A stretch of 64,000 bases of DNA from Desulfurococcales archaeon (GTDB lineage Archaea > Thermoproteota > Thermoprotei_A > Sulfolobales > Desulfurococcaceae): assembly GCA_027022365.1 (NCBI GenBank), contig JALVYU010000026.1, forward strand, positions 558,001 to 622,000, given 5' to 3'. Positions 63,384 through 64,000 of this stretch are shown piece after piece; the first letter of the stretch is position 1, and the number at the start of each line of letters is the position of its first letter. Under the pieces are notes generated by a model, which was not told the DNA's origin, ran no database searches, and saw only the letters and a program-made list of their open reading frames with translations. A program made the translations under genes and the position numbers.

Positions 63384-63797
63384 ATGGGTTATGGAAAAGG
63401 AATACTGGTCACTTTCATACTTCTAATATTCATCGGATGGATACCGATCATAGGCCCCCTCATAGCGGGATTCCTAGGAGGATACGTTGCGAAAAAAGGG
63501 CTAGGCGGGGGAGCACTAGTAGGATTCATAGGCGGGCTCCTAGGAGGAATCATATGGACCATAATCCTAGCCTTTCTAGGAGGAGCAGCTCTCGGAATAA
63601 TTGGGGCAATTGCAGGCCTACTGCTAGGCGGAGCAATAACTATGATGAGCATAATGAAGGCTATAACAGCCGCCATAGGCGGATTAATAGGCGGACTAAT
63701 AGCGGGCAGAAGACAATCCATCAAATCCCCGCCTAAAGAAAGCCGAAGCACTAGCACAGAATATGAAGTTAAAGGTAATTCACAACGAGGAGAATAA
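63384..63797 (+). CDS. Glycine-rich small membrane protein
   Basis: 137 residues with four hydrophobic, Gly-rich segments (ILVTFILLIFIGWIPIIGP; GLGGGALVGFIGGLLGGIIW; ALGIIGAIAGLLLGGAIT; GGLIGGLIAG) and a polar C-terminal tail. It resembles the DUF5518-type membrane proteins of archaea. Function unknown. Confidence 0.65.
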   Translation: MGYGKGILVTFILLIFIGWIPIIGPLIAGFLGGYVAKKGLGGGALVGFIGGLLGGIIWTIILAFLGGAALGIIGAIAGLLLGGAITMMSIMKAITAAIGGLIGGLIAGRRQSIKSPPKESRSTSTEYEVKGNSQRGE

Positions 63798-63877
63798 TTC
63801 CTAGAATGCTATCTAAACCAACGTTGATCATCTAAATCATGTATAACTGGATATACGACAAGCGACTGACTTTATAG

Positions 63878-63919
63878 CAGGCCCGCGGGGATTCGAACCC
63901 TAGACCTCCGCCGTGTGAG
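63878..63919 (-). pseudogene. 3' half of tRNA-Val(CAC), probable integration scar
   Basis: On the minus strand the sequence runs CTCACACGGCGG (anticodon loop and 3' anticodon strand, CAC), then variable AGGT, T-arm CTAGG-TTCGAAT-CCCCG with two mismatches, and acceptor CGGGCCT. The 5' half (GGGCCCG...) is not found in the 80 bases upstream that the window holds. A 3' tRNA half starting in the anticodon loop is what a tRNA-targeting tyrosine recombinase leaves. A split tRNA gene is the other explanation, but the T-stem mismatches argue against a working tRNA. Confidence 0.65.
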
Positions 63920-64000
63920 AACACAACCATATTCATCGCTGTATATCGACAATATGTACGTAGTCTAAAAAGAATACCAATAAGGATATCGATTATTATT

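Noticed and set aside
1-64000. A cas operon, integrase or transposase to go with the CRISPR array or the tRNA-Val half
   Set aside because: None of the readable genes matches Cas proteins, transposases or tyrosine recombinases; any such gene must be outside the window.

Overview
The window is a gene-dense stretch of a hyperthermophilic crenarchaeal chromosome, most likely from the order Desulfurococcales. The evidence is reverse gyrase, archaeal RNA polymerase subunits (Rpo4, Rpo11, Rpo12), TFB and TFS, aIF1, aIF2-alpha and aIF5A, Cdc48, TmcA, Dph2, the exosome protein Csl4, archaeal PCNA/PriS/GINS, introns at tRNA position 37/38, and a short CRISPR repeat whose crRNA-strand end is ATTGAAAG. 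Many starts are TTG or GTG placed 3-8 bases after a GGTGA(T)-type ribosome site, and I used this to choose starts. The species cannot be fixed from the sequence alone.

Layout. 1-4.5 kb (minus strand): srp54, a TrmY-like protein, pus10, rpl21e, rpoF and a DUF655 gene cut by the window edge, followed by an intron-bearing tRNA-Leu. 4.5-17.6 kb (mostly plus): RNA-modification, translation, RNA-decay, transcription and replication genes: trm14, rpl10e, dph2, a METTL5 homologue, csl4-DUF2067-rpoL-tfs, pcna-priS-gins15, a divergent STT3-like membrane protein, and aif2a-nop10. 17.6-20.4 kb: threonine synthase, tRNA-Asp, a GDPD, an L40e gene, a possible H/ACA guide RNA and tRNA-His. 20.5-26.2 kb is the accessory part: a 17-repeat CRISPR array without cas genes, a prefoldin pair, a secreted or membrane-anchored protein with a small DUF4405-like membrane partner, and an ArsB/NhaD-type transporter. 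26.1-33.9 kb: tRNA-Cys, -Met, -Pro and -Gln, an aminotransferase, TFB, aIF1, Rpo12, a ureohydrolase and GlyRS. 34-53.3 kb: a B12/radical-SAM-TRAM protein, PhoU-like protein, tRNA-splicing endonuclease, UbiX, a C/D-box sRNA, two KaiC-like ATPases, TmcA, Cdc48, reverse gyrase, a nitrilase-like protein, aIF5A and a PAPS-reductase-family protein. 53.3-63.8 kb: an MFS protein and a complete glycine-cleavage/serine block (lpd, gcvPB, gcvPA, gcvT, an NAD-kinase-like gene, glyA, gcvH). The right end holds the 3' half of a tRNA-Val, probably an integration scar.

How the genes work together. The dominant theme is RNA processing and modification: Pus10 with a TrmY-like methylase candidate, Trm14, Nop10, Csl4, TmcA, EndA, C/D and possible H/ACA guide RNAs, and five intron-containing tRNAs that need EndA. 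The second theme is one-carbon metabolism: all four proteins of the glycine cleavage system plus SHMT lie within about 8.6 kb.

I did not find a clearly new multi-gene system. The observations most worth checking are the TrmY-like/Pus10 gene pair, the guide RNAs, the orphan CRISPR array with its leader motifs, the altered catalytic or metal sites in the STT3-like, nitrilase-like, TFB and radical-SAM proteins, and the tRNA-Val half.
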